Part shown: piece by piece, positions 28,001 to 38,744 of the stretch
How positions within the stretch are numbered: position 1 is the first letter of the stretch
Layout: every line of letters starts with the position of its first letter
DNA from: Streptococcus equi subsp. equi
Lineage (GTDB): Bacteria > Bacillota > Bacilli > Lactobacillales > Streptococcaceae
Direction: 5' to 3'
Length of the DNA: 64,000 nt
Assembly (NCBI GenBank): GCA_900637675.1
Contig: LR134389.1
Coordinates: 434,001 to 498,000, forward strand
Notes under the pieces: generated by a model
Databases searched by the model: none
Seen by the model: the letters and a program-made list of their open reading frames with translations, nothing else
Told to the model about the DNA's origin: nothing
Position numbers and translations under genes: made by a program

Positions 28001-28792
28001 ATGACGTTTCAAAATATCATTTTTGAGCTTGAAGAGGATCTGGCCATTTTAACCTTAAATCGTCCAGAGGTGTCTAATGGCTTTAACATTCCAGCCTGTC
28101 AGGAGATTCTGGAGGCTATTAGGTTGGTTAAGGATAACCCCTCTCTGCGCTTTTTAGTGATTAAGGCAAAGGGCAAGGTCTTTTCAGTCGGTGGTGACTT
28201 GGTTGAGATGCAAAATGCTGTTGAAAGAGATGATGTTCAGTCTCTAGTTAGGATTGCTGAGCTGGTTCAGGATATTTCCTTTGCTATCAAGCAATTGCCA
28301 AAGCCGGTTATCCTCTGTGCTGATGGTGCGGTGGCTGGTGCGGCCTTTAATATTGCCTTAGCGGTGGATTTTTGTATTGCTAGCACCCAGACAAAATTTA
28401 TTCAGGCCTTTGTTAATGTCGGCTTAGCGCCAGATGCTGGTGGTCTTTTCTTGTTAACACGTGCCGTTGGTCTAAATAGAGCGACTCATCTGGTGATGAC
28501 CGGTGAGGGGGTCACAGCAGAAAAAGGGCTTGAGTACGGATTTGTCTATCGAGCTGCTGAGTCAGATAAGCTTGATAAGACCTGTAGTCAGCTGTTAAAG
28601 CGTTTGAGGCGTGGCTCTTCAAATTCCTACGCCGGCATGAAATCTTTGGTATGGCAAAGCTTTTTTGCAGGTTGGGAGGATTATGCCCAAAAAGAGCTTG
28701 CTATTCAAGAGGAATTGGCCTTTAAGGAGGACTTTAAAGAGGGCGTCAGGGCTTATGGAGATAGGAGGCGGCCAAATTTTCGGGGGAAATAG
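28001..28792 (+). CDS. fabM: Trans-2/cis-3-decenoyl-ACP isomerase FabM
   Basis: FabM isomerises trans-2- to cis-3-decenoyl-ACP and so starts unsaturated fatty-acid synthesis in streptococci. The 263-aa protein belongs to the crotonase family: oxyanion-hole segments [14 protein letters not shown] (~58-70) and [21 protein letters not shown] (~107-127), then VGLAPDAGG. It is the first gene of the fab cluster, immediately before fabT, which is the canonical streptococcal order and favours FabM over a generic enoyl-CoA hydratase. RBS AGAGGAG before the ATG. Confidence 0.93.
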   Translation: MTFQNIIFELEEDLAILTLNRPEVSNGFNIPACQEILEAIRLVKDNPSLRFLVIKAKGKVFSVGGDLVEMQNAVERDDVQSLVRIAELVQDISFAIKQLPKPVILCADGAVAGAAFNIALAVDFCIASTQTKFIQAFVNVGLAPDAGGLFLLTRAVGLNRATHLVMTGEGVTAEKGLEYGFVYRAAESDKLDKTCSQLLKRLRRGSSNSYAGMKSLVWQSFFAGWEDYAQKELAIQEELAFKEDFKEGVRAYGDRRRPNFRGK

Positions 28793-28803
28793 CTCTTATG
28801 TGC

Positions 28804-28848
28804 TTGCAAAATACTTTGATGTCTGATATACTTTGATAGTCAAAGTAT
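28804..28848 (+). promoter_or_regulatory. fabT promoter with FabT operator
   Basis: TTGCAA (28804-28809), 17 nt and TATACT (28827-28832, TG-extended) form a promoter. The 21-bp perfect palindrome centred on CTTTGATAGTCAAAG spans 28828-28848, covering the -10 and start point. This fits FabT autoregulation. Confidence 0.88.
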
Positions 28849-28871
28849 TTTACAGCTAGGGAGGTGTTTAC

Positions 28872-29306
28872 TTGGAATATAATAAGATTAATCAATATTT
28901 AGTTGATATTTTCAACAGAATTTTGGTTATTGAGGAAATGAGCTTAAAAACAAGTCAATTTAATGATGTTTCTCTAAAGGAGATGCACACAATTGAGATT
29001 ATTGGAAAATATCAGCAGGTAACGCCAAGTGACATCGCAAGAGAGCTCATGGTTACCTTAGGAACGGTTACCACTAGCTTAAACAAGCTAGAGCTAAAGG
29101 GCTATATTGAAAGAACAAGATCAAGCGTGGATAGACGGGTTGTTTACCTGTCACTGACCAAAAAGGGGCGTCTTCTGGATCGTCTCCATGCAAGATTCCA
29201 TAAAAATATGGTCGGTCATGTGATCGCTGATATGAATGAGGACGAAATGCAAGCCCTGTTACGTGGCTTGGGGAACTTACATCAGTTTTTGGAGGATTTG
29301 GTTTAA
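28872..29306 (+). CDS. fabT: MarR-family fatty-acid synthesis regulator FabT
   Basis: FabT represses the fab genes with acyl-ACP as co-repressor. The 144-aa protein has the MarR winged helix: [50 protein letters not shown] (~52-100) is the recognition helix and wing. TTG start at 28872 follows GGGAGGTG by ~7 nt. Its stop overlaps the fabH start by 1 nt. The operators listed here at fabM, fabT and fabK are its likely targets. Confidence 0.95.
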   Translation: MEYNKINQYLVDIFNRILVIEEMSLKTSQFNDVSLKEMHTIEIIGKYQQVTPSDIARELMVTLGTVTTSLNKLELKGYIERTRSSVDRRVVYLSLTKKGRLLDRLHARFHKNMVGHVIADMNEDEMQALLRGLGNLHQFLEDLV

Positions 29307-30280
29307 TGGTCTTTTCAAAAATTAGTCAGGTAGCTCATTATACGCCTAAGCAGGTTATTAGTAATGACGATCTGTCGCAAATCATGGACACCAGCCACGA
29401 ATGGATTTCGTCACGGACTGGGATTGAGAAGCGTCACATTTCCACTGTGGAGATGACCAGTGATTTAGCCATTCGGGTAGCAGAGCAATTGTTAGCAGGG
29501 TCAGGATATGATGCGACTGCACTTGATTTTATCATCGTTGCTACGATTAGCCCAGATGCTAGCATGCCATCGACGGCAGCAAAGGTTCAGGCTGCTATCG
29601 GTGCTACTAATGCATTTGCTTTTGATATGACAGCGGCCTGCAGTGGCTTTGTCTTTGCCTTAGCAATGGCGGATAAGTTGATTGCATCAGGGGCTTATCA
29701 AAGAGGCTTGGTTATTGGAGCAGAGACCCTGTCTAAGATTATTGATTGGCAGGATAGAAGCACAGCTGTTTTATTTGGAGATGGTGCTGGTGGGGTTTTA
29801 TTAGAGGCCAGCGAGCAGCAGCATTTTCTAGCTGAGGCCTTACATACTGATGGTGCGCAAGGTCAAAGCCTGACATCAGGTCAGAGCAGTCTGCGCTCAC
29901 CATTTTCTCAAGGACAGGAGGTCAACTCCTTTCTTCAGATGGATGGTCGTGCTATCTTTGACTTTGCGATTAGAGATGTTTCAAGGAGCATTACAGCAAT
30001 TATTGAGCAATCAGGCTTGGCCAAGGAGGAGTTAGACTATCTGCTTTTACATCAGGCCAATCGGCGTATTTTAGATAAGATGGCTAAGAAAATTGGTATG
30101 CCAAGAGAGAAATTTCTGGAAAATATGATGCACTATGGCAATACCAGTGCAGCTAGTATACCGATTTTGCTATCTGAATCAGTCCAAAATGGACAGCTTA
30201 AATTAGACGGCAGCCAGCATATTTTACTGTCGGGCTTCGGTGGAGGTTTGACATGGGGCAGTCTAATTGTTAAAATCTAG
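29306..30280 (+). CDS. fabH: Beta-ketoacyl-ACP synthase III FabH
   Basis: FabH condenses acetyl-CoA (or a branched primer) with malonyl-ACP to start chain synthesis. The 324-aa thiolase-fold protein shows the catalytic Cys in [13 protein letters not shown] (~112), His in [10 protein letters not shown] (~247) and Asn in HYGNTSAAS (~277), plus the C-terminal [10 protein letters not shown]. Its translation is coupled to fabT by an overlapping taATG. Confidence 0.97.
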   Translation: MVFSKISQVAHYTPKQVISNDDLSQIMDTSHEWISSRTGIEKRHISTVEMTSDLAIRVAEQLLAGSGYDATALDFIIVATISPDASMPSTAAKVQAAIGATNAFAFDMTAACSGFVFALAMADKLIASGAYQRGLVIGAETLSKIIDWQDRSTAVLFGDGAGGVLLEASEQQHFLAEALHTDGAQGQSLTSGQSSLRSPFSQGQEVNSFLQMDGRAIFDFAIRDVSRSITAIIEQSGLAKEELDYLLLHQANRRILDKMAKKIGMPREKFLENMMHYGNTSAASIPILLSESVQNGQLKLDGSQHILLSGFGGGLTWGSLIVKI

Positions 30281-30337
30281 TTATATCATGTGCCTAGCAC
30301 ATTTATAAAATAAATATTTATATTAAGGAGACATAAA

Positions 30338-30562
30338 ATGGCAGTATTTGAAAAAGTACAGGAAATTATCGTTGAGGAGCTTGGCAAGGACGCAGAGGAA
30401 GTAACCTTAGAAACTACCTTTGATGATTTAGATGCTGACTCACTTGATGTTTTCCAAGTGATCTCAGAAATTGAAGATGCCTTTGACATTCAAATCGAAA
30501 CAGAAGAAGGCTTAAACACAGTTGGTGACCTTGTTGCCTACGTTGAAGAAAAAACAAAATAA
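30338..30562 (+). CDS. acpP: Acyl carrier protein
   Basis: This 74-aa acidic four-helix protein carries growing acyl chains on a phosphopantetheine arm. The attachment site is S35 in [21 protein letters not shown] sits before the ATG. It follows fabH by 57 nt. A second ACP elsewhere cannot be excluded, but position and sequence fit the fatty-acid ACP. Confidence 0.96.
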   Translation: MAVFEKVQEIIVEELGKDAEEVTLETTFDDLDADSLDVFQVISEIEDAFDIQIETEEGLNTVGDLVAYVEEKTK

Positions 30563-30756
30563 AGCTCAAACAAGCGAGAATACTGATTAACCAGCCTGCT
30601 GATTAATGAACTGCTTTAGTTGGTCAATTGATATGTAATAATCGAACCATCAGGGTGAGATTAGACCCTCTTTCAGGCTCTAACTCGCTCTTTCTTCTTA
30701 TTATGATAGTTTGATTATCAAATTATTCTCCTGATTTCTTTGCATAGAAGGTTATT
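30563..30756 (+). promoter_or_regulatory. acpP-fabK interval with FabT operator
   Basis: A hairpin AGGGT/ACCCT (30652-30669) followed by CTTTC may act as a weak terminator or attenuator. The operator AGTTTGATTATCAAATT (30708-30724) has a perfect TTTGA-TTA-TCAAA core and lies ~33 nt before the fabK start. In streptococci FabT is known to bind ahead of both fabT and fabK; no convincing -35 was found here. Confidence 0.8.
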
Positions 30757-31743
30757 ATGAAAACACGTATTACAGAATTACTTAATATTGATTATCCCAT
30801 TTTTCAGGGAGGTATGGCCTGGGTGGCTGATGGTGATCTAGCAGGTGCTGTCTCCAATGCTGGTGGTCTTGGGATCATTGGTGGAGGAAACGCTCCTAAA
30901 GAGGTGGTCAAGGCAAATATTGATCGTGTCAAAGCGATCACAGATAAGCCCTTTGGGGTTAATATCATGCTGCTATCTCCCTTTGCAGATGACATTGTCG
31001 ATTTGGTGATCGAAGAAGGTGTCAAGGTGGTGACCACTGGCGCTGGAAATCCAGGGAAATACATGGAGCGCCTTCATGAGGCAGGTATTATCGTGATTCC
31101 AGTTGTTCCTAGCGTTGCCCTGGCTAAGCGCATGGAAAAATTAGGCGTTGATGCTGTTATTGCTGAAGGAATGGAGGCTGGTGGCCATATCGGTAAATTG
31201 ACAACGATGACCTTGGTTAGGCAGGTGGTAGATGCTGTTTCTATTCCAGTTATTGCAGCAGGTGGGATTGCAGATGGTCGAGGTGCAGCAGCAGCCTTTA
31301 TGCTGGGTGCTGAGGCTGTTCAGGTTGGAACTCGATTTGTTGTGGCAAAGGAATCTAATGCTCACCAAAGCTTTAAGGATAAAATTTTGAAGGCTAAGGA
31401 CATTGATACTGTCATTTCAGCTCAAGTTGTTGGTCATCCGGTACGCTCTATCAAAAATAAGCTAACATCAGCTTATGCTAAGGCTGAAAAAGAATTTTTA
31501 GCAGATCGTAAGGCTGCTAGTGACATCGAAGAAATGGGAGCAGGAGCTCTGCGCAACGCTGTGATTGATGGTGATGTGATCAATGGCTCTGTCATGGCAG
31601 GGCAGATTGCAGGCTTAATTAGAGCAGAAGAAAGCTGTGAAGCCATCCTAAAGGATATCTACTATGGTGCAGCAGCAGTGATTAGTCAAGAAGCTAAGCG
31701 CTGGCAAGCTCTTGCAGCTGATGACAAAAACGAAACGATATAA
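30757..31743 (+). CDS. fabK: Enoyl-ACP reductase II FabK (FMN-dependent)
   Basis: FabK is the flavoprotein enoyl-ACP reductase that replaces FabI in streptococci and makes them naturally less sensitive to triclosan. The 328-aa TIM-barrel protein starts MKTRITELLNIDYPIFQGGMAW, with FMN-binding elements GGLGIIGGG, AEGMEAGGHIGKL (~133-145) and IPVIAAGGIADGRG (~165). It heads the second part of the cluster, with 12 nt to fabD. Confidence 0.97.
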   Translation: MKTRITELLNIDYPIFQGGMAWVADGDLAGAVSNAGGLGIIGGGNAPKEVVKANIDRVKAITDKPFGVNIMLLSPFADDIVDLVIEEGVKVVTTGAGNPGKYMERLHEAGIIVIPVVPSVALAKRMEKLGVDAVIAEGMEAGGHIGKLTTMTLVRQVVDAVSIPVIAAGGIADGRGAAAAFMLGAEAVQVGTRFVVAKESNAHQSFKDKILKAKDIDTVISAQVVGHPVRSIKNKLTSAYAKAEKEFLADRKAASDIEEMGAGALRNAVIDGDVINGSVMAGQIAGLIRAEESCEAILKDIYYGAAAVISQEAKRWQALAADDKNETI

Positions 31744-31755
31744 ATAAGGAGAAGT

Positions 31756-32676
31756 ATGACAAAAACAGCCTTTTTATTTGCTGGTCAGGGTGCTCAGACA
31801 CTAGGCATGACAAGAGATTTGTATGACCAATATGCCATTGCTCGTGACACCTTTGATCAGGCTAGTCAGCTTTTAGGCTATGATTTACGCAAGCTCATTG
31901 ATACCGACCAGGATCGGTTGAACCAGACAGCCTACACGCAGCCAGCAATCTTAACCGCTTCAGTCTCCATTTATCGTATCTTAACCTCTTATGGGGTTCA
32001 TCCTGATATGGTGGCGGGGCTTTCTCTTGGAGAATATTCTGCTCTAGTTGCGGCAGGTGTTCTGAGTTTTGAGACTGCCCTAGAGCTAGTTGCAAAAAGG
32101 GGACGCTTTATGGAGGAGGCAGCGCCTGCTGGCTCTGGTAAGATGGTAGCTGTGATGAATACAGAGGCTAGGCTTATTGAGGAGGCTTGTCAAGAGGCTT
32201 CTTCGGTTGGTGTTGTGTCACCTGCTAACTATAATACGCCAGGACAGATTGTTATTGGTGGGACAGCTGAGGCTGTCAATGCGGCACTTGAAATCTTAAA
32301 AGCAAAGGGAGTGAAGCGTTTAATTCCGCTGAATGTCTCAGGACCTTTCCATACAGCACTTTTAGCGCCTGCTAGTCAAAGGTTGGCAGAGGAGCTCAGC
32401 AAGATTCAATTTCAGGACTTTGATCTGCCACTGGTTGGAAATACAGAGGCTAAGGTCATGGAAAAGGATCGGATTGCAGAATTATTGGCGCGTCAGGTCA
32501 TGGAGCCTGTTCGTTTTTATGATAGTATCGAGGTTATGAAGGCTAACGGTATCACCCAGTTTGTTGAGATTGGCCCTGGCAGGGTTTTAACAGGCTTTAT
32601 TAAAAAAATCGACAAAAAGCTGCTATGCAGCAGTGTTGAAGATATGCCAAGCCTACAATTGTATTTGGGAAAATAG
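31756..32676 (+). CDS. fabD: Malonyl-CoA:ACP transacylase FabD
   Basis: FabD loads malonyl groups on ACP. The 306-aa protein starts TKTAFLFAGQGAQTLGM and has the nucleophile S90 in AGLSLGEYSAL, with the catalytic His in VSGPFHTALL (~199). RBS AAGGAG precedes ATG 31756. It lies in a run of closely spaced fab genes. Confidence 0.97.
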   Translation: MTKTAFLFAGQGAQTLGMTRDLYDQYAIARDTFDQASQLLGYDLRKLIDTDQDRLNQTAYTQPAILTASVSIYRILTSYGVHPDMVAGLSLGEYSALVAAGVLSFETALELVAKRGRFMEEAAPAGSGKMVAVMNTEARLIEEACQEASSVGVVSPANYNTPGQIVIGGTAEAVNAALEILKAKGVKRLIPLNVSGPFHTALLAPASQRLAEELSKIQFQDFDLPLVGNTEAKVMEKDRIAELLARQVMEPVRFYDSIEVMKANGITQFVEIGPGRVLTGFIKKIDKKLLCSSVEDMPSLQLYLGK

Positions 32677-32692
32677 GAGGGAATGCTAAGCT

Positions 32693-33427
32693 ATGGAAAT
32701 TAAAGGAAAAAACGTTTTTATCACAGGGTCAACAAGAGGCATTGGACTAGCAATGGCTCATCAATTTGCAGGACTAGGCGCCAACATCGTTCTCAATGGT
32801 CGCTCAGCGATTTCTGATGAGCTGGTGGAGACCTTTAAGGATTACGGTGTGAAGGTTGTGCCGATCTCAGGAGATGTTTCAGAGGGGGCTGATGCTAAGC
32901 GAATGGTTGATGAGGCTATTGAGCAGCTTGGCTCTGTGGACATTTTGATTAACAATGCTGGCATCACTAATGATAAATTAATGCTTAAGATGTCAGAGGA
33001 GGACTTTGAGCGTGTTCTCAAAATCAATCTGACAGGAGCATTTAACATGACACAATCGGTCTTAAAGCCGATGACAAAGGCTCGTCAGGGTGCTATCATC
33101 AATGTGTCTAGTGTTGTCGGCCTAACAGGAAATATCGGTCAAGCAAATTATGCAGCGTCCAAGGCAGGCTTGATTGGCTTTACCAAGTCAGTTGCTCGTG
33201 AGGTTGCGGCGCGTGGCATTCGGGTAAATGCGATTGCACCGGGCTTCATCGAATCTGATATGACAGGTGTCCTTTCTGAAAAGATGCAAGAGCAAATCTT
33301 AAATCAAATCCCAATGAAGCGTATTGGCAAGGGGCAAGAGGTTGCTCAGGCAGCAAGCTTCCTAGCTAGTCAGGATTATATTACTGGTCAGGTGCTTGCC
33401 ATTGACGGCGGCATGACAATGCAATAA
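32693..33427 (+). CDS. fabG: 3-oxoacyl-ACP reductase FabG
   Basis: FabG is the NADPH-dependent beta-ketoacyl-ACP reductase. The 244-aa short-chain dehydrogenase shows cofactor motif TGSTRGIG (~11-18), NNAG (~88), catalytic Ser in INVSSVVG and YxxxK as ANYAASKAG (~153). C-terminal AIDGGMTMQ is typical. RBS GGAGGG before the ATG. Confidence 0.97.
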   Translation: MEIKGKNVFITGSTRGIGLAMAHQFAGLGANIVLNGRSAISDELVETFKDYGVKVVPISGDVSEGADAKRMVDEAIEQLGSVDILINNAGITNDKLMLKMSEEDFERVLKINLTGAFNMTQSVLKPMTKARQGAIINVSSVVGLTGNIGQANYAASKAGLIGFTKSVAREVAARGIRVNAIAPGFIESDMTGVLSEKMQEQILNQIPMKRIGKGQEVAQAASFLASQDYITGQVLAIDGGMTMQ

Positions 33428-33442
33428 AATAGAGGTATTAAA

Positions 33443-34675
33443 ATGACATTAAACAGAGTAGTTGTAACAGGTTATGGCGTGACTTCCCCAATTGGGCATA
33501 CTCCAGAGGAGTTTTGGTCAAGCTTAAAGGCAGGTCATATTGGTATTAAGCCTATCACAAAATTTGATACGAGTGACTTCGCTGTTAAGAATGCAGCAGA
33601 GATTCAGGATTTTCCATTTGATAAGTATTTTGTCAAAAAGGATCTAAATCGCTTTGACATGTATTCCTTGTATGCCTTATATGCTGCGACAGAGGCGATT
33701 GAACATGCTGGCCTAGATATTGAAGCGATTGATTCTGACCGCTTTGGTGTTATTGTAGCGTCTGGTATTGGAGGCATTCAAGAGATTGAAGAGCAGGTGA
33801 TTCGGTTACATGAAAAAGGACCAAAGCGCGTTAAGCCGATGACTCTACCAAAGGCCTTGCCAAATATGGCGGCTGGTAATGTTGCCATGAAGCTGAATGC
33901 CCAAGGCGTATGTAAGTCAATCAATACAGCCTGTGCCTCTTCAAACGATGCTATTGGCGATGCCTTTCGTACAATTAAGTTTGGTCTTCAAGACGTGATG
34001 ATGGTTGGAGGATCAGAGGCAGCCATTACAAAATTTGCCATTGCGGGCTTCCAGAGCTTGACTGCCTTGTCAACAACTGAGGACCCAAGCCGCAGCTCTA
34101 TTCCATTTGATAAGGATCGAAACGGTTTTATCATGGGTGAAGGATCAGGTATGCTTGTTTTGGAAAGCTTAGAGCATGCTCAAAAGCGCGGTGCGACTAT
34201 TTTAGCTGAGATTGTTGGCTACGGCAATACCTGTGACGCTTACCACATGACCTCACCACACCCAGAAGGACTTGGTGCTCGTAAGGCCATTAATCTAGCA
34301 TTGCAGGAGGCCGGTATTGATGCAGCAGCTATTGACTACGTGAATGCTCATGGCACCTCAACTCCTGCTAATGAAAAAGGAGAAAGTCAGGCTATTGTTG
34401 CAGTGCTTGGTAAAGAGGTTCCTGTCTCATCAACCAAGTCCTTTACAGGCCACCTACTAGGGGCAGCTGGTGCTGTGGAAGCTATTGCAACCATAGAAGC
34501 AATACGTCACAATTATGTTCCAATGACAGCTGGGACAAAGGAGCTGTCAGATGATATTGAAGCAAATGTTATTTTTGGCCAAGGAAAAGAAGCCGATATT
34601 CGTTATGCCATGTCAAATACCTTTGGCTTTGGAGGTCATAACGCTGTATTAGCCTTTAAGCGTTGGGAGGATTAA
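33443..34675 (+). CDS. fabF: Beta-ketoacyl-ACP synthase II FabF
   Basis: FabF elongates acyl-ACPs by condensation with malonyl-ACP. The 410-aa protein has the Cys-His-His triad: C164 in NTACASSNDA, His in NAHGTSTPAN (~304) and His in SFTGHLLGAAGAVE (~341). It ends FGFGGHNAVLAFKRWED. Its stop is 1 nt before the accB start, so translation is likely coupled. Confidence 0.97.
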   Translation: MTLNRVVVTGYGVTSPIGHTPEEFWSSLKAGHIGIKPITKFDTSDFAVKNAAEIQDFPFDKYFVKKDLNRFDMYSLYALYAATEAIEHAGLDIEAIDSDRFGVIVASGIGGIQEIEEQVIRLHEKGPKRVKPMTLPKALPNMAAGNVAMKLNAQGVCKSINTACASSNDAIGDAFRTIKFGLQDVMMVGGSEAAITKFAIAGFQSLTALSTTEDPSRSSIPFDKDRNGFIMGEGSGMLVLESLEHAQKRGATILAEIVGYGNTCDAYHMTSPHPEGLGARKAINLALQEAGIDAAAIDYVNAHGTSTPANEKGESQAIVAVLGKEVPVSSTKSFTGHLLGAAGAVEAIATIEAIRHNYVPMTAGTKELSDDIEANVIFGQGKEADIRYAMSNTFGFGGHNAVLAFKRWED

Positions 34676-34676
34676 A

Positions 34677-35150
34677 ATGAATATTCAAGAGATAAAGGAT
34701 TTGATGGCACAGTTTGATGCGTCAAGCCTACGCGAATTTTCATTCAAATCAAGTGATGGGGAGCTGTTATTTAGTAAAAATGAGCACCGTCCGATGGCAG
34801 CTCCAGCTCCTGAGCCTGTTACTTTGCACCAGGAGGTAGCCCCTATTAGCCTGACGCAGGAGATTGTCTCTAAACAGGAATCAATCCCTGCTTCTTCAGG
34901 TCTGCAAGAGCCAGAAGGAGAAGTAGTTGACAGTCCTCTTGTTGGTGTGGCCTATCTTGCTGCCGGTCCTGACAAGCCTCCATTTGTTACTGTTGGTGAT
35001 AGCGTTAAAAAGGGACAGACATTGTTAATTGTTGAGGCGATGAAGGTCATGAACGAGATTCCTGCTCCTTGCGACGGTATCGTGACAGAGATTTTAGTGG
35101 CCAATGAGGACGTGGTTGAGTTTGGACAAGGATTGGTACGCATTAAATGA
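34677..35150 (+). CDS. accB: Acetyl-CoA carboxylase biotin carboxyl carrier protein
   Basis: AccB carries biotin between the carboxylase and transferase. In 157 aa it has an N-terminal helical part ([21 protein letters not shown]), a Pro/Ala/Glu linker (~40-85) and a C-terminal biotinyl domain with K123 in [13 protein letters not shown]. It overlaps fabZ by 4 nt. Confidence 0.96.
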   Translation: MNIQEIKDLMAQFDASSLREFSFKSSDGELLFSKNEHRPMAAPAPEPVTLHQEVAPISLTQEIVSKQESIPASSGLQEPEGEVVDSPLVGVAYLAAGPDKPPFVTVGDSVKKGQTLLIVEAMKVMNEIPAPCDGIVTEILVANEDVVEFGQGLVRIK

Positions 35151-35569
35151 TGGATATAAAACAGATTCAAGAGGCATTGCCACATCGCTACCCAATGCTG
35201 CTTGTTGATAGAATTTTAGAGGCTTCAGACGATGAAATTGTTGCCATCAAAAATGTCACTATCAATGAGCCCTTCTTTAACGGTCATTTTCCTCAGTATC
35301 CAGTCATGCCAGGTGTTTTGATCATGGAGGCCTTGGCACAAACTGCTGGCGTCTTGGAGCTATCAAAAGAGGAAAATAAAGGCAAGCTTGTTTTTTACGC
35401 TGGTATGGACAAGGTAAAATTTAAAAAGCAGGTGGTTCCGGGAGACCAGCTAGTCATGACAGCTAGGTTTATTAAGCGTCGTGGGACAATAGCAGTTGTT
35501 GAGGCCAAGGCAGAGGTTGATGGCAAATTAGCAGCTAGTGGGACCTTGACCTTTGCTTTTGGGCAGTAA
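35147..35569 (+). CDS. fabZ: 3-hydroxyacyl-ACP dehydratase FabZ
   Basis: FabZ dehydrates beta-hydroxyacyl-ACP. The 140-aa hot-dog-fold protein has the catalytic His and the following conserved region in [19 protein letters not shown] (~45-62) with the Glu in the central helix. N-terminal [18 protein letters not shown] is typical. The start overlaps accB (ATGA). Confidence 0.97.
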   Translation: MMDIKQIQEALPHRYPMLLVDRILEASDDEIVAIKNVTINEPFFNGHFPQYPVMPGVLIMEALAQTAGVLELSKEENKGKLVFYAGMDKVKFKKQVVPGDQLVMTARFIKRRGTIAVVEAKAEVDGKLAASGTLTFAFGQ

Positions 35570-35602
35570 AAGACTAATCGTCTGTGGAGGAAAAAAGAAC
35601 CT

Positions 35603-36967
35603 ATGTTTAACAAAATCTTAATTGCCAATCGTGGTGAAATAGCAGTGCGGATTATTCGTGCAGCACGAGAATTAGGCATTTCCACAGTTGCTGTTTATTC
35701 TGAGGCTGATAGAGAGGCTTTACATACGATCTTGGCAGACCAAGCCATCTGTATTGGACCGTCAAGATCAAAGGAATCCTATCTCAATATGAATTCTGTC
35801 TTATCAGCAGCTGTGGTGACAGGGGCGCAGGCTATCCACCCAGGGTTTGGTTTTTTAAGTGAAAATTCAAAATTTGTGACCATGTGCGAGGAAATGAACA
35901 TCAAGTTTATTGGCCCCTCAGGAGCTGTCATGGATAAAATGGGCGACAAAATCAACGCCCGCGCTGAGATGATTAAGGCAGGTGTTCCTGTTATTCCAGG
36001 CTCAGACGGCGAGGTTTACAATGCCCAAGAGGCTCTTGAGATTGCAAGGCAGATTGGCTATCCAGTAATGCTAAAGGCTGCTGCAGGCGGTGGCGGCAAG
36101 GGAATCCGAAAGGTTGAATCCGAGGCTGATTTAGAGGCTGCTTTTAACGCTGCTAGTCAAGAAGCTTTAGGAGCCTTTGGTAATGGTGCCATGTATTTGG
36201 AGAAGGTTATTTATCCGGCAAGGCATATTGAGGTGCAAATTTTAGGTGATTCACAGGGGCATGTGATACACCTTGGAGAGAGAGATTGCTCCTTACAGCG
36301 TAACAATCAAAAGGTACTGGAGGAAAGCCCTTCGATTGCGATTGGCACAACACTGCGTCAAAGGATGGGTGAAGCTGCTGTTCGTGCTGCCAAGGCGGTG
36401 TCCTATGAGAATGCTGGCACAATTGAGTTCTTATTAGATGAAGCCAGCGGTGATTTTTACTTTATGGAGATGAATACGCGTGTTCAGGTAGAGCACCCCG
36501 TAACAGAGTTTGTTACAGGCGTTGACATTGTCAAGGAGCAATTGCGGATCGCAGCAGGTCTTCCTTTATCAGTTCGTCAAGAGGATATTGTGATTACTGG
36601 CCATGCTATTGAGTGTCGTATTAACGCAGAAAATCCAAGCTTTAATTTTGCACCAAGCCCTGGTAAGATTACAGATCTTTACCTACCAAGCGGAGGTGTT
36701 GGGCTTAGGATTGATTCTGCTGTTTACAGTGGTTATACGATACCGCCTTATTATGATAGTATGATTGCTAAGATTATCGTTCATGGAGATAACCGATTTG
36801 ATGCTTTGATGAAGATGCAAAGGGCTCTGTTTGAGTTAGAGATTGAAGGTATTATGACCAATATTGATTTTCAGATGGACTTGATTTCAGACAAGCAAGT
36901 GATTGCGGGTGATTACGATACGTCGTTTTTGATGGAAACCTTTTTACCCAGCTACAATAAAGATTAG
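35603..36967 (+). CDS. accC: Acetyl-CoA carboxylase biotin carboxylase subunit
   Basis: AccC carboxylates biotin using ATP and bicarbonate. The 454-aa protein begins [20 protein letters not shown]; the ATP-grasp domain (~115-310) contains [14 protein letters not shown] and the active-site segment [20 protein letters not shown]. The C-terminal domain ends in [21 protein letters not shown] before the ATG. Confidence 0.97.
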   Translation: MFNKILIANRGEIAVRIIRAARELGISTVAVYSEADREALHTILADQAICIGPSRSKESYLNMNSVLSAAVVTGAQAIHPGFGFLSENSKFVTMCEEMNIKFIGPSGAVMDKMGDKINARAEMIKAGVPVIPGSDGEVYNAQEALEIARQIGYPVMLKAAAGGGGKGIRKVESEADLEAAFNAASQEALGAFGNGAMYLEKVIYPARHIEVQILGDSQGHVIHLGERDCSLQRNNQKVLEESPSIAIGTTLRQRMGEAAVRAAKAVSYENAGTIEFLLDEASGDFYFMEMNTRVQVEHPVTEFVTGVDIVKEQLRIAAGLPLSVRQEDIVITGHAIECRINAENPSFNFAPSPGKITDLYLPSGGVGLRIDSAVYSGYTIPPYYDSMIAKIIVHGDNRFDALMKMQRALFELEIEGIMTNIDFQMDLISDKQVIAGDYDTSFLMETFLPSYNKD

Positions 36968-36975
36968 GAGTAGAT

Positions 36976-37842
36976 ATGGCCTTATTTAGTAAAAAAGACA
37001 AATATATCCGTATTACTCCCAATAATTCTCTCAAAAGCTCTGTCAGTCGTAATGTTCCAGAGGTGCCAGACGAATTATTTGCCAAGTGTCCTGCCTGTAA
37101 GCACATGATTTATCAAAAGGATCTGGGGCCGGCAAAGATTTGTCCGACCTGCTCCTATAATTTTAGGATTTCTGCTCAGGAGCGCTTGACTTTAACCGTT
37201 GATGAAGGCTCTTTTCAGGAATTGTTTACAGATATTGAAACCAAGGATCCATTAAGATTTCCAGACTACCAAGCCAAGCTGCAAAAGGCCAGGCAGGCTA
37301 CTGGCTTGCATGAGGCTGTCCTGACTGGAACAGCTCTGGTCAAGGGACAAAGGCTTGCTCTAGCCATCATGGATTCGCATTTTATCATGGCAAGCATGGG
37401 GACCGTTGTTGGTGAGAAAATCACTCGCTTATTTGAGCTGGCTATTAGTGAGCGGCTCCCAGTTGTTATTTTTACAGCGTCTGGTGGAGCCCGTATGCAA
37501 GAGGGCATTATGAGTCTGATGCAGATGGCTAAGGTTTCTGCAGCTATAAAGAAACATTCAAATGCTGGGCTTTTTTACCTGACTATCCTAACTGATCCGA
37601 CCACAGGTGGTGTGACAGCGAGCTTTGCAATGGAGGGTGATATGATTATTGCAGAGCCCCAGTCCTTGGTTGGTTTTGCTGGTCGACGCGTCATTGAGAC
37701 GACAGTTAGAGAAAATTTACCAGATGATTTTCAAAAGGCAGAGTTCTTAAAAGAGCATGGCTTTGTTGACGCTATTGTGAAGCGGACTGACCTGCGTGAT
37801 CGGATTGCTCATTTGGTGGCATTTCATGGAGGTGTATCATGA
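36976..37842 (+). CDS. accD: Acetyl-CoA carboxylase carboxyltransferase subunit beta
   Basis: AccD is the zinc-containing beta subunit of the carboxyltransferase. The 288-aa protein has a four-cysteine zinc ribbon (KCPACKH at ~35 and ICPTCSY ~19 residues later), then the crotonase-like domain with [27 protein letters not shown] before the ATG; the stop overlaps accA by 4 nt, fitting the alpha2-beta2 complex. Confidence 0.97.
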   Translation: MALFSKKDKYIRITPNNSLKSSVSRNVPEVPDELFAKCPACKHMIYQKDLGPAKICPTCSYNFRISAQERLTLTVDEGSFQELFTDIETKDPLRFPDYQAKLQKARQATGLHEAVLTGTALVKGQRLALAIMDSHFIMASMGTVVGEKITRLFELAISERLPVVIFTASGGARMQEGIMSLMQMAKVSAAIKKHSNAGLFYLTILTDPTTGGVTASFAMEGDMIIAEPQSLVGFAGRRVIETTVRENLPDDFQKAEFLKEHGFVDAIVKRTDLRDRIAHLVAFHGGVS

Positions 37843-38609
37843 CAGACGTCGCAAGAATATTAAAGGAAGCGCGTGACCAGGGTCGAATGACAGCTCTAGA
37901 TTATGCCAGCCTGATTTTTGATGAGTTTATGGAGTTGCATGGGGATCGTCAGTTTGCTGATGATGGCTCTATTGTTGGTGGGATTGCCTATTTGGCTGAT
38001 CAACCGGTCACAGTGATTGGTATTCAAAAAGGAAAAAATCTTCAAGATAATCTGGCTAGAAATTTTGGGCAGCCGCACCCTGAGGGCTATCGTAAGGCCT
38101 TACGCTTAATGAAGCAGGCTGAAAAATTTGGTCGTCCAGTGATTACCTTTATCAATACAGCAGGAGCTTATCCGGGCGTAGGTGCTGAGGAGCGCGGTCA
38201 AGGTGAAGCTATTGCTAGAAACTTGATGGAAATGAGTGACCTCAAGGTTCCTATCATTGCTATTATTATTGGCGAAGGCGGCTCAGGCGGTGCTTTAGCT
38301 TTAGCTGTTGCTGATCAGGTTTGGATGCTGGAAAACACCATGTACGCTGTTCTTAGCCCAGAAGGCTTTGCCTCTATTCTCTGGAAGGATGGCTCTAGGG
38401 CTACTGAAGCTGCTGAGCTCATGAAAATTACCGCAGCTGAGCTGTATCAAATGGGCGTCATTGATCGGATTATTCCGGAGCGGGGTTATTTTTCGAGTGA
38501 GATTGTTGAGATGATAAAATCACACTTAATTGACGAAATCACTCAGCTACAGGCCAAGCCCTTAGAGGAATTATTGGATCAGCGCTACCAGCGCTTTAGA
38601 AAATATTAA
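37839..38609 (+). CDS. accA: Acetyl-CoA carboxylase carboxyltransferase subunit alpha
   Basis: AccA completes the carboxyltransferase that moves CO2 from biotin to acetyl-CoA. The 256-aa protein is shorter than in E. coli because it lacks the N-terminal extension, as usual in streptococci. Typical motifs are [23 protein letters not shown] and [17 protein letters not shown]. It is the final gene of the fab-acc cluster, followed by two terminators. Confidence 0.97.
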   Translation: MTDVARILKEARDQGRMTALDYASLIFDEFMELHGDRQFADDGSIVGGIAYLADQPVTVIGIQKGKNLQDNLARNFGQPHPEGYRKALRLMKQAEKFGRPVITFINTAGAYPGVGAEERGQGEAIARNLMEMSDLKVPIIAIIIGEGGSGGALALAVADQVWMLENTMYAVLSPEGFASILWKDGSRATEAAELMKITAAELYQMGVIDRIIPERGYFSSEIVEMIKSHLIDEITQLQAKPLEELLDQRYQRFRKY

Positions 38610-38617
38610 GGACATCA

Positions 38618-38735
38618 AAAAAGACCTCTGTAAGGCTAGCAGTTAGCTAGGAGTTACAGAGGTCTTCTTTATTGTTAGGATCAATCTCATTAATCGGCTC
38701 TTTGTCCCCCTACAATTGATAAAGAGCCTTTTTTG
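38618..38735 (+). terminator. Two consecutive terminators after accA
   Basis: First hairpin: AAGACCTCTGTAA pairs with TTACAGAGGTCTT (38622-38668), then CTTTATTG. Second: GGCTCTTT (38695-38702) pairs with AAAGAGCC, followed by TTTTTTG near 38735. Confidence 0.88.
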
Positions 38736-38744
38736 TACATAGAA

